Shown here: positions 7,733 to 14,085 of the stretch, one piece after another
Position numbering within the stretch: position 1 is the stretch's first letter
Layout: every line of letters starts with the position of its first letter
NCBI GenBank assembly: GCA_029212905.1
Contig: JARGPB010000032.1
Span: 1 to 17,352, forward strand
Direction: 5' to 3'
Length of the DNA: 17,352 bases
Source of the DNA: Thalassovita sp.
GTDB taxonomy: Bacteria; Pseudomonadota; Alphaproteobacteria; Rhodobacterales; Rhodobacteraceae
The notes under the pieces: generated by a model
What the model was told of the DNA's origin: nothing
Databases searched by the model: none
The model's input: only the letters and a program-made list of their open reading frames with translations
Position numbers and translations under genes: made by a program

Positions 7733-8667
7733 AGCGCGGCCAAGATCTCGCGGGCCTGCACGCAATCCGCATCCATCTGAGTGATGAGTGCGTCCAGCCC
7801 GTCGAATTTGAGTTCGGGCCGCAGATAGTCCACCAGACCGATCGACAGTCGCGTGCCGTACAAATCGCCCTTAAAGTCAAAAATGAAGGTTTCCAGGTTC
7901 GGCAGCACACCGTTGAACATCGGCCGTACTCCGCAGGATGCAGCCCCGTGGTATTGCCCTTGGTGCGGGCCTTCCAGAACGTCCACCAGCACCGCATAGA
8001 CGCCAAACTTTGGTTGGTGCAGCCCCTCGATGGACATGTTGGCCGTGGGATATCCTAGTTCGCGTCCACGCTGGTCGCCACCTATCACGCGGCCTTCGAT
8101 CCGGTGCCAGTGACCCAGCATTGCGGCCGCATCGCGGGGACGTCCGTCGCTTAGCGCGTCGCGGATCGCGGTCGAGGACACCTCGCCGGTTTCCCCCTCG
8201 ATCAGATCTATCACGGTGACACCGAATCCCATCTGTGCGCCAAACGCCTTCAAATCCTTAACTGAGCCCTTGCGCCCCCGGCCGAAACAGAAATCTGCGC
8301 CGACAACGACGTGTTTCAGTCCCAATCCATCGACGATCACTTTGCGCGCGAATTCTTCGGGCGTCAGGCTGGACAGGACCGAGTTGAAATTCAGCTCGTA
8401 CAGATGTTCCACGCCCAGTTTTTCCAGCCGATGGGCCTTGGCCTCGCGGCTCATCAGGCGAAACGCTGGGGCGTCGGGGGCGAAATACTGACGCGGGTGC
8501 GGTTCGAACGTCATCACGCCCAGCGGGGCGTCGATTTCGGTGCCAGCCTCGCGGGTGATGTCCAGCACTGCCTGGTGGCCCAGGTGCACGCCGTCAAAGT
8601 TGCCAATCGCAACCGAGGCCCCTCGGTCAGCGTCATTCACATAGATGTAGTCACGGATAATACGCAT
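7729..8667 (-). CDS. ribF: Bifunctional riboflavin kinase / FAD synthetase
   Basis: Converts riboflavin to FMN and then FAD in the cytoplasm. The product is 312 residues from the ATG at 8665-8667. The N-terminal adenylyltransferase domain has the nucleotidyltransferase motif GNFDGVHLGH (22-31), a second conserved stretch FEPHPRQYF (about 54-62), and STAIRDAL near 164. The C-terminal riboflavin kinase domain starts with GRVIGGDQRGRELGYPTAN (about 192-210), including the GYPTAN cofactor loop, and has the catalytic glutamate in NLETFIFDF (about 257-265). The chosen start gives the standard N-terminus; the 12-residue upstream extension to 8703 is not conserved-looking. The Shine-Dalgarno is weak. 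No FMN riboswitch was recognised in the short leader. Confidence 0.96.
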   Translation of the reverse strand: MRIIRDYIYVNDADRGASVAIGNFDGVHLGHQAVLDITREAGTEIDAPLGVMTFEPHPRQYFAPDAPAFRLMSREAKAHRLEKLGVEHLYELNFNSVLSSLTPEEFARKVIVDGLGLKHVVVGADFCFGRGRKGSVKDLKAFGAQMGFGVTVIDLIEGETGEVSSTAIRDALSDGRPRDAAAMLGHWHRIEGRVIGGDQRGRELGYPTANMSIEGLHQPKFGVYAVLVDVLEGPHQGQYHGAASCGVRPMFNGVLPNLETFIFDFKGDLYGTRLSIGLVDYLRPELKFDGLDALITQMDADCVQAREILAAL

Positions 8668-8710
8668 AATCGCAGGCCTAGCGCTCAAACGCGGTCTGCG
8701 CAAGAAGTGA

Positions 8711-8737
8711 AGCGCCGCGACCTTGCGGTGCGGCGCT
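8711..8737 (-). terminator. Possible terminator between the MaoC gene and ribF
   Basis: A strong hairpin: AGCGCCGC (8711-8718) with GCGGCGCT (8730-8737), plus an inner ACC/GGT pairing and a TTGC loop. Read on the minus strand it follows the MaoC stop by 32 nt, and the sequence after it is T-rich but broken (TCACTTCTTG). It may terminate or attenuate transcription before ribF. Confidence 0.45.
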
Positions 8738-8769
8738 GGATTTTTGTGTTGTTATGGTGGGCTGAACGT

Positions 8770-9201
8770 TTAGCGGGACGGCGCCAGTACGGTCGCCTCG
8801 CCGGTCAGGACAGGTTTGCCATCCACCAGACAGCGGGTTGCCATTTTGACGCGGCGCTTCTCGTGGATCACTTCGATGACTTCAACCTCAGCGGTGACAA
8901 CATCGCCGGGGCGCACGGGCGCCATGAATTTCAGTGTCTGGCCCATATAGACCGTGCCGTGCCCCGGCAGTTGTTCGCCGATCACGGCCGAGATCAACCC
9001 CGCTGTCAGCATCCCATGCGCGATGCGGCCTTTGAACATGGTGCCTTTGGCATACTCGTCGTCCAGGTGCACGGGATTATGGTCGGTCGAGACCTCGGCG
9101 AACATCTCGATATCCTTATCCGTGACCTCTTTGGTCACCGAACGGGTCAGCCCCACTTCGATATCGTCGATATAGATGGTCCCGCGCTGAATGTCGCTCA
9201 T
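8770..9201 (-). CDS. MaoC-family (R)-specific enoyl-CoA hydratase-like protein
   Basis: A 143-residue single hot-dog-fold protein. The hydratase motif is complete: AEVSTDHNPVHLDDEYAKG at 35-53, with the catalytic pair D40 and H45, followed by the conserved GRIAHGMLTAGLIS (58-71). This matches PhaJ-like (R)-enoyl-CoA hydratases and related MaoC dehydratases, which hydrate trans-2-enoyl-CoA. A role in fatty-acid or polyhydroxyalkanoate metabolism is possible, but the acyl-CoA substrate is not known. The start ATG at 9199-9201 has GAGGGC (complement of about 9209-9214) as Shine-Dalgarno. It lies 104 nt downstream of the HAD gene and 102 nt upstream of ribF, all on the minus strand; a hairpin separates it from ribF. 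Confidence 0.92.
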   Translation of the reverse strand: MSDIQRGTIYIDDIEVGLTRSVTKEVTDKDIEMFAEVSTDHNPVHLDDEYAKGTMFKGRIAHGMLTAGLISAVIGEQLPGHGTVYMGQTLKFMAPVRPGDVVTAEVEVIEVIHEKRRVKMATRCLVDGKPVLTGEATVLAPSR

Positions 9202-9237
9202 GTGTCTGCCCTCTGGCTGTTCGTCAGGTAATAATCG

Positions 9238-9253
9238 TGACGCCCGAGCGTCA
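9238..9253 (-). terminator. Small hairpin between HAD and MaoC genes
   Basis: TGACGC (9238-9243) and GCGTCA (9248-9253) form a perfect 6-bp stem with a 4-nt loop. On the minus strand the following bases are CGATTATTACC, so the T run is poor. It could be a weak terminator, or an operator close to the MaoC start. Confidence 0.3.
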
Positions 9254-9305
9254 ATTCTTGGAACTTTATTACTTCGCAGACGCAGAATCGCAAGGTAAAA
9301 ATGCC

Positions 9306-10181
9306 CTAGCGCAGTTGGCCAATGGTATAGGTTGGCGCAGACATTTCACCTTCCAGGTAGATGGTCAAAGCCTCGGGATCAGGCTGGTTGGTCGTTTTGG
9401 TATTCTCACGCGCCAGGCCGCCACTGATGAACAGAGAATCAATATCCTCGCCCATGGCACCCTTGATATCGGTCTGGGCACCGTCTCCGATGGCCAGGAT
9501 GTTCCCATCCGGGATGTCATGTCCAAGTGCAAACAAACGACGCCGCGCCAAGTCATAAATCGGTGGGTGGGGCTTGCCGAAATACAGGCTCTCTCCGCCC
9601 ATTTCCGTATAGAGCCGCGCAACCGCGCCAGCGCACCATTCACGCACCTCGCCCCTGTCCACCACGATGTCGGGGTTGGCGCACAGCAGTTTCATTCCTT
9701 TGGTTTTTCCATACAGCAATTGCGGACGCAGAACGGCCGGATCGGCCATCGGGTCGAACGGGCCGCAGCAGACAATGCCCTCGGCCTCTTCCAGCGCGAC
9801 CATCTGAACATCTATCGGGTCCTCCAGGAGCTTCAGCGGAGTAAAGAACTCTTCGTCGCGGTCCCACTCTCCCATGAAATAGACTTTTTCGCCCACCGCG
9901 CCCCGGAACATGGCCGAGCGCGCACTGTCACCCGAGGTGGCAATCGTGTCCCAGGCATCCTCGGGAACGCCGAACTTTTTCAGCTGAACCTCAACTCCTT
10001 TGCGGGGTTTTGGGGAATTCGTTACCAGCACCACGATCCCACCGTTCTGACGGTAGGTTTGCAGGGCAGCCACGGCGTCCGGCATCGCCCGAACGCCGTC
10101 ATGCACGCAGCCCCACAAGTCCACGAAAAGAGCATCATACCGGCTGGAGATATCGGAAAGAGCATTGATGATTTGGGTCAT
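9306..10181 (-). CDS. HAD-superfamily class IIA hydrolase (TIGR01459 type)
   Basis: A 291-residue haloacid-dehalogenase-fold protein, cytoplasmic, substrate unknown. Motif I is FVDLWGCVHDG (19-29): the nucleophile is D21, but the usual second aspartate (+2) is a tryptophan, W23. I recall D-x-WG-x-x-HDG as the hallmark of the TIGR01459 subfamily. Motif II is VLVTNSPKP (T54, N55), motif III includes K203 in FGKPHPPIYD, and motif IV is AIGDGAQTDIKGA (D233, D238). A large C2-type cap region lies between motifs II and III, as in NagD-like enzymes. The start ATG at 10179-10181 has no strong Shine-Dalgarno. It is the first gene of the run leading through MaoC to ribF, so a role in cofactor phosphate metabolism is possible but unproven. 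Confidence 0.9.
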   Translation of the reverse strand: MTQIINALSDISSRYDALFVDLWGCVHDGVRAMPDAVAALQTYRQNGGIVVLVTNSPKPRKGVEVQLKKFGVPEDAWDTIATSGDSARSAMFRGAVGEKVYFMGEWDRDEEFFTPLKLLEDPIDVQMVALEEAEGIVCCGPFDPMADPAVLRPQLLYGKTKGMKLLCANPDIVVDRGEVREWCAGAVARLYTEMGGESLYFGKPHPPIYDLARRRLFALGHDIPDGNILAIGDGAQTDIKGAMGEDIDSLFISGGLARENTKTTNQPDPEALTIYLEGEMSAPTYTIGQLR

Positions 10182-10284
10182 GTCGGGCCTATGGGTTGGA
10201 CGTCAATTCAGGTTTGCCGCCTGTGTATCATGTCCCGATCAGCCCGCAGCACAAATCCGATGCCATGCCGCGCAAAAATCCGGG

Positions 10285-10665
10285 TTACTCTCGGGCTGGC
10301 TGGAAAAAGCGTGGTGTCTGTCGTGGCGGGGTGGGCGATGTATACTGACCGTCAGGTACCCAGGCGGACAGGTGCGCCTGCATCTGAGGCGAGGACAGAT
10401 ATCCCCCCATGCTGGCCAGCAGCAGATTCACCGCAATCATCATATTCAGTAGAAACCCAAAGGGTTGTTTTCGAGTTTTATGCCGGAATAAACGTTGCCC
10501 TAGTTTCAGAGCGGGCCAGCCTCCACAGGCAGCCAGGATCAGGAATTTGGCTTCGCTGATCCGCCATTCGCCTTGTCGGGCGCGGCGTTTGTCCAGGGCA
10601 AACAATGTCAACGCCCACAGGTTCACACCAAGCAAAGCCAGAGCAAAATACAAAACCGACGTCAC
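10285..10665 (-). CDS. DUF1294-family membrane protein
   Basis: A 126-residue protein matching DUF1294: an N-terminal hydrophobic helix (about 4-24) followed by FALDKRRARQGEWRISEAKF (22-41), then a hydrophobic stretch ending in GGWPALKLGQRLFRHKTRKQ (48-67), then another span (about 70-88). The DKRxA, WRIxE, GG and FRHKTRKxxF positions are the family's conserved points. It is probably an inner-membrane protein with two or three spans; its function is unknown. The start is a GTG at 10663-10665 with GGAG (complement of about 10673-10676) ahead of it. The C-terminal tail (after about 95) is proline-rich and low in conservation. It is flanked by the ppaC terminator upstream and the HAD gene 103 nt downstream. 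Confidence 0.85.
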   Translation of the reverse strand: MTSVLYFALALLGVNLWALTLFALDKRRARQGEWRISEAKFLILAACGGWPALKLGQRLFRHKTRKQPFGFLLNMMIAVNLLLASMGGYLSSPQMQAHLSAWVPDGQYTSPTPPRQTPRFFQPARE

Positions 10666-10744
10666 CTGAATGCTCCGTGCTCAGGGGATGAAATACTGGC
10701 GGCAAGGCCGCGTATCTATTGTGAAACATCTTTCGCGGCGGAAC

Positions 10745-10776
10745 AATAAAAAACGCTCCGGCATGACCGGAGCGTT
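10745..10776 (-). terminator. Rho-independent terminator of ppaC
   Basis: AACGCTCCGG (10752-10761) and CCGGAGCGTT (10767-10776) form a perfect 10-bp stem with a 5-nt loop. On the minus strand it is followed by six T (complement of 10748-10753). It starts 27 nt after the ppaC stop. Confidence 0.93.
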
Positions 10777-10803
10777 CAAGAGACTATACCAGGTCTGCGG
10801 AGA

Positions 10804-11724
10804 TCAGACCTTCAGGTTGGGGATGATCTGCTTCTTACGGCTCATGATGCCGGGCAGGACAACAAGATCACCCGTCACGGTGGCACCGAACGATTTTTCG
10901 GCCACGCCTTTGACCAGATCGTTGGGGACCAGCAGGGTGGCCTCTTCGTTCAGGATGTCCACGGCGAACAGCAGAACTTCGTCCACGCCGTCCTCTTTGG
11001 CGACGTCGGCAAACGAGGCCATCAGGCTGTCTTTGCGGTCCAGCACCAGTTTCGGCGCGGTGGTTTCCAGAACGGACACACGGAACTTGGTGCCGTCGAC
11101 TTCGTATTCTTTGCTGTCCATGCGGATCAGCTCAGCGTCCGAGAAGGCCGAGATGTCGGATTTCGCTTCGAACATTTCCGACGCATAGGCGGCAACGTCC
11201 ACACCCAGATCGGCGGCCAGAGCCTCGACCACTTCGCGGTCACGATCGGTGGTGGTGGGCGAGCGGAATTCCAAGGTGTCCGAGATGATGCAGCTCAGCG
11301 CGGCGCCTTTGATGGCTTCGGGCATCTTGGCGGCATCGTCGCCCATCAGGTCGTACATGATGGTGGCGGTACAGGCCAACGGACGGATGGTGATGTCGAT
11401 CGGGCCTTTGGTTTCCAGGCCGCCGACCAGCTTGTGGTGGTCGATGATCGCTGTGATGTCTGCGTCGTTGATGGCTTCGGGCAGCTCGGCGGGGTTGTTG
11501 GTGTCCACGATGACCACGGGCGTGCCGGCGTCTACGCCGCTGATGATCTCGGGCTTATCCAGGTTCCAGCGTTTCAGCACGAACAAGGCCTCGGTGTTGG
11601 GCTCGCCCAGCAATTTGGGGGCGGCGGCAACGCCTTTGATCTCGTTCAGGTACCAGGCCCAGATGATGGGCGAGCCGGTCGAATCTGTGTCGGGGGATTT
11701 GTGGCCAAAAACCTGGGTGGTCAT
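10804..11724 (-). CDS. ppaC: Manganese-dependent (family II) inorganic pyrophosphatase
   Basis: Hydrolyses pyrophosphate to two phosphates in the cytoplasm, pulling biosynthetic reactions forward. The 306-residue product is a DHH-family phosphoesterase. The metal ligands are all visible: H8, D12 and D14 in GHKSPDTDS, D73 in VIVDTNN, D94-H95-H96 in IIDHHK, and D148 in SCIISDTLEFRSPT. The C-terminal domain has the substrate-binding SRKKQ motif (PGIMSRKKQIIP, near the end). No CBS or DRTGG insert is present, so it is the short unregulated form. The start ATG at 11722-11724 has AGGAA (complement of 11730-11734) upstream. It is a single gene with its own strong terminator. Family II enzymes are less usual than family I in proteobacteria. 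Confidence 0.96.
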   Translation of the reverse strand: MTTQVFGHKSPDTDSTGSPIIWAWYLNEIKGVAAAPKLLGEPNTEALFVLKRWNLDKPEIISGVDAGTPVVIVDTNNPAELPEAINDADITAIIDHHKLVGGLETKGPIDITIRPLACTATIMYDLMGDDAAKMPEAIKGAALSCIISDTLEFRSPTTTDRDREVVEALAADLGVDVAAYASEMFEAKSDISAFSDAELIRMDSKEYEVDGTKFRVSVLETTAPKLVLDRKDSLMASFADVAKEDGVDEVLLFAVDILNEEATLLVPNDLVKGVAEKSFGATVTGDLVVLPGIMSRKKQIIPNLKV

Positions 11725-11831
11725 TGTGTGTTCCTATTCAAATGGGGCTATTTTGCGGGCCTTATACGCATCGCGCAGCAGTTTGTCACCTAGTCGCGCC
11801 GCAATGCGGCAAGCTGTCCGGCACATGTGGT

Positions 11832-12827
11832 TCAATCCGCGACCAGATCCATCGGGGTAACCGTGAAACCGCGCGCAGAAAGCAAGGCCAAAATCCCCGC
11901 GTCTCCGGGCAGGTGAAGCGCCCCAACAGCGACAAAAGAGGGTGTTTTCGATAGCTCTGGTACCAGTCGGTCCAGCCAGTTTTGATTGCGACCGGTGATC
12001 AAAGCTCGCTCTAATTCCGAGAGGGTTTGACGCACTCGTTCCGGTGTTTCAGGTGCAAGGCTGAGCGCACGGTGAATGGCATATTCCCATGGCAGGCGTG
12101 TCTCTTGGTCAAAGTACATCGTGGCGACAGATTGATCCGCCCCGACCTCCATAAGATCCAGTGACAGCGACCATTTCATGTCGTCCACCTGTTTTGCCAG
12201 CGGATCGCTGGATAGGGTGTTCAGCAGCGCGATTGGATCGTCCAAAGAGTGTAGGGGCCGCTGGGTTTGCGCGGCCTCTTGTTCGACCTGCCGGTCCAGC
12301 CCAACTTTGCCCGCTTTCAGGTCCCGCAGGGCGCAGGGGGATACCGATAGGGTGAGCCCTAACATCCAGGGCTGCATCTTCGCGGCAAGGAAGGGTGGCA
12401 TGCCGTGCGCATCCAGGCGGGTAACGAGTTTGGCCCAGTGCTCCTCGCCCAGCCGGTCAATGAGACTGGGGCCTTCGGTGATCCATACCCGCCCCGGGTC
12501 GCGGATCATTTCCCGTTGCAGGGTGTCTTCATCCTCTTTGGTCAATTCCAGAAAGACCTGGCTGGATGCTGCGATCAGTGGTTTTACACGTTGCAGCGTA
12601 TGTTGGTGGCGTGGATCAGGCAGGTGCATCGTGCCCACCACGTAAGAGATCACGTTGTTTCTTTGAATTTTCCACAGCAACCCGCTGTGAAATGGTGCTT
12701 GGGCGGCTTTCAAGTGCAGTTGCTGTTGGGTTTCTGAAGGCAGTGCATCGAAGGCGGAGGGTCCATCACACGCGGCCTGTAGGGGCGCGGCCGCAAAGAG
12801 AAACATCAAAAAAAGGAGGTAACGCAT
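11832..12827 (-). CDS. TraB/GumN family protein, exported
   Basis: A 331-residue TraB/GumN (GumN-like) protein. From the ATG at 12825-12827 it begins MRYLLFLMFLFAAAPLQA, a clear Sec signal peptide, cleaved probably after A18 or A19 just before C20. The lipobox is not canonical (Q at -3), so periplasmic is more likely than lipoprotein. The two paired family motifs are VVGTMHLPDPR (about 62-72) and VAVGALHLPGDAGILALL near the C-terminus; these GxxH segments suggest a metallo-hydrolase-like active site. Family function is not established biochemically in most bacteria. A longer reading to 12968 would overlap the divergent gene and bury the signal peptide, so it was rejected. The Shine-Dalgarno is weak (GAAAG). 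A palindrome-bearing region separates it from the divergent DUF2161 gene. Confidence 0.87.
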   Translation of the reverse strand: MRYLLFLMFLFAAAPLQAACDGPSAFDALPSETQQQLHLKAAQAPFHSGLLWKIQRNNVISYVVGTMHLPDPRHQHTLQRVKPLIAASSQVFLELTKEDEDTLQREMIRDPGRVWITEGPSLIDRLGEEHWAKLVTRLDAHGMPPFLAAKMQPWMLGLTLSVSPCALRDLKAGKVGLDRQVEQEAAQTQRPLHSLDDPIALLNTLSSDPLAKQVDDMKWSLSLDLMEVGADQSVATMYFDQETRLPWEYAIHRALSLAPETPERVRQTLSELERALITGRNQNWLDRLVPELSKTPSFVAVGALHLPGDAGILALLSARGFTVTPMDLVAD

Positions 12828-12857
12828 CACTATAGGTCTTTCGGTTGTTCGGGGCCG

Positions 12858-12896
12858 ACTATGCGATTGGCAGTTGCTGACTGCAACGTCTATTGG
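12858..12896. promoter_or_regulatory. Divergent promoter region with 15-bp palindrome
   Basis: GTTGC-TGACT-GCAAC (12873-12887) lies between TraB/GumN and DUF2161. On the plus strand TTGGCA (12867-12872) and TATTGG (12891-12896) flank it at 18 bp spacing. On the minus strand TTGCAG (complement of 12881-12886) and CATAGT (complement of 12858-12863) are 17 bp apart. The palindrome is certain; the promoters are weak matches. Confidence 0.4.
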
Positions 12897-12927
12897 TCTT
12901 GATGGACAATGCGGGTAAATCCAAATC

Positions 12928-13593
12928 ATGAGCAAGCCTTCGGAAACCGATCTGTACCCCCCGGTCAAAGCCTTTTTCGAGGCCTTGGGGTATCACGTGA
13001 AGTCCGAAATCGGCGCTGCGGACGTCGTGGCGGTGCGGGACGACGAGCCTCCTTTGATTGTCGAGCTGAAGACCGGGTTTTCGCTGACGCTTTTGCAGCA
13101 GGCCGTGGCGCGTCAGGCCGTGACGGATCAGGTATACGTGGCCGTTCCACGCTGGAAAGGCCGTGCAGGCTGGCGTGCGTTCAAAGGTAATCTGGGGCTG
13201 TGTAAGCGCTTGGGGCTGGGGGTGATTTCGGTTCAGTCAGAGACACAGGAAATCCAGGTGCATCACGAACCCGCCACGTTCCAACCCCGTAAGGTGAAAA
13301 AGCGCCAGACCCGCCTTATGGCTGAATTCGAGCGTCGCCACGGGGATCCAAACCTAGGCGGCGCCGTCCGCCGGGGGATTGTGACCTCGTATCGACAAGA
13401 AGCCTTGCGCTGCGCCGCGTACCTTGCCGAAAATGGCGCCACCAAAGGCGCAGTCGTCGCCAAGGCCACCGGCGTATCCCATGCGACCCGCCTGATGCGT
13501 GACAATCACTATGGCTGGTTCCAGAACGTGGCGACAGGGGTTTATCAACTCAGCGAGGCCGGGCAGGGTGCCCTTGGGGCTTCGGAATCCTAG
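12928..13593 (+). CDS. DUF2161 family PD-(D/E)XK-type phosphodiesterase-like protein
   Basis: A 221-residue cytoplasmic protein of the DUF2161 family. The N-terminal part has a PD-(D/E)XK nuclease-like core: SEIGAADVVAV (D32) followed by PPLIVELKTG (E46, K48), i.e. D-x13-E-x-K, with an upstream helix (ETDLYPPVKAFFEALGY, 6-22) like that in restriction-type nucleases. After about residue 120 is a basic stretch (RKVKKRQTR) and a C-terminal helical region with VVAKATGVSHATRLMRDNHY, which looks like a helix-turn-helix (about 173-195). The combination suggests nucleic-acid binding; the activity is not known. The ATG at 12928 has only a weak Shine-Dalgarno. No clear terminator follows; the groESL promoter starts 45 bases downstream. 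Confidence 0.82.
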   Translation: MSKPSETDLYPPVKAFFEALGYHVKSEIGAADVVAVRDDEPPLIVELKTGFSLTLLQQAVARQAVTDQVYVAVPRWKGRAGWRAFKGNLGLCKRLGLGVISVQSETQEIQVHHEPATFQPRKVKKRQTRLMAEFERRHGDPNLGGAVRRGIVTSYRQEALRCAAYLAENGATKGAVVAKATGVSHATRLMRDNHYGWFQNVATGVYQLSEAGQGALGASES

Positions 13594-13638
13594 CTGCACT
13601 GCGGCGACGAATTTTACCTACATTTCATATGAGGCTGG

Positions 13639-13668
13639 TTGACTCGGTCTTTTCTCCTCCTTAGCTAT
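13639..13668 (+). promoter_or_regulatory. Probable groESL promoter
   Basis: TTGACT (13639-13644) and TAGCTAT (13662-13668) are spaced 17 bp apart, with the CIRCE element starting 6 bp after the -10. The -35 is good and the -10 is weak. This layout places CIRCE over the start of transcription. A heat-shock sigma factor promoter in the same stretch cannot be excluded. Confidence 0.6.
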
Positions 13669-13674
13669 GCGCTG

Positions 13675-13701
13675 TTAGCACTCGACAGAGGTGAGTGCTA
13701 A
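13675..13701. promoter_or_regulatory. CIRCE operator (HrcA binding site)
   Basis: TTAGCACTC (13675-13683), 9-bp spacer, GAGTGCTAA (13693-13701): an exact match to the CIRCE consensus. The HrcA repressor binds this inverted repeat and is released on heat stress, when free GroEL is limiting. It can also form a hairpin in the mRNA leader. Confidence 0.97.
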
Positions 13702-13758
13702 CTGCCCTGCTTCATGAGGAAGGGGGCGAGGAGAAACTTTGAGCAAGGAGCCTCAGAG

Positions 13759-14046
13759 ATGGCATTTACACCGCTTCATGACCGCGTGCTGGTTCGCCGT
13801 ATCGAAAGCGACGAAAAGACCAAGGGTGGTCTGATCATCCCCGAAAGCGCAAAAGAAAAACCCGCCGAAGGCATGGTTGTTTCCGTTGGCGCAGGCGCAC
13901 GTGACGAAGATGGCGACCGCATCGCGATGGACGTCAAAGAAGGCGACAAGATCCTGTTTGGAAAATGGTCCGGCACCGAAATCACCATTGATGGTGAAGA
14001 ACTGCTGATCATGAAAGAATCCGACATCATGGGCATCATCGCCTGA
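13759..14046 (+). CDS. groES: Co-chaperonin GroES
   Basis: The 10-kDa co-chaperonin that caps GroEL and encloses the folding client. The product is 95 residues, the normal length. Visible are the N-terminal FTPLHDRVLVRRI, the mobile loop region SDEKTKGGLIIPESAKEKP (about 16-34) with its GG-L-I-I-P core that contacts GroEL, and the C-terminal strand ILFGKWSGTEITIDGEELL with IMKESDIMGII. The ATG at 13759 has AAGGAG (13745-13750) as Shine-Dalgarno; the frame is open to 13714 but that would include the leader after CIRCE. It is co-transcribed with groEL, 39 nt downstream, and repressed through the CIRCE element. Confidence 0.98.
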   Translation: MAFTPLHDRVLVRRIESDEKTKGGLIIPESAKEKPAEGMVVSVGAGARDEDGDRIAMDVKEGDKILFGKWSGTEITIDGEELLIMKESDIMGIIA

Positions 14047-14085
14047 TCGTCGACGCAACAAATTTAAGAAACAGGAGCAAGCACT

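Noticed and set aside
8311..10559. Long plus-strand open frames (8311-9231 and 9237-10559) opposite ribF, MaoC, the HAD gene and DUF1294
   Set aside because: The minus-strand genes have clear catalytic motifs; the plus-strand translations show none and cross several gene boundaries.
10699..10711. GCGGC-AAG-GCCGC small hairpin upstream of the DUF1294 gene
   Set aside because: It is short, with no T run on either strand, and close to what GC-rich DNA gives by chance.
11798..11810. GCCGC-AAT-GCGGC hairpin after the TraB/GumN gene
   Set aside because: The stem is only 5 bp and on the minus strand is followed by GCGACTAGG, without a T run, so it is not a convincing terminator.
12811..12822. AAAGGAGGTAAC, which looks like a perfect ribosome-binding site on the plus strand
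   Set aside because: It lies inside the signal-peptide codons of the minus-strand TraB/GumN gene and no plus-strand gene starts after it.
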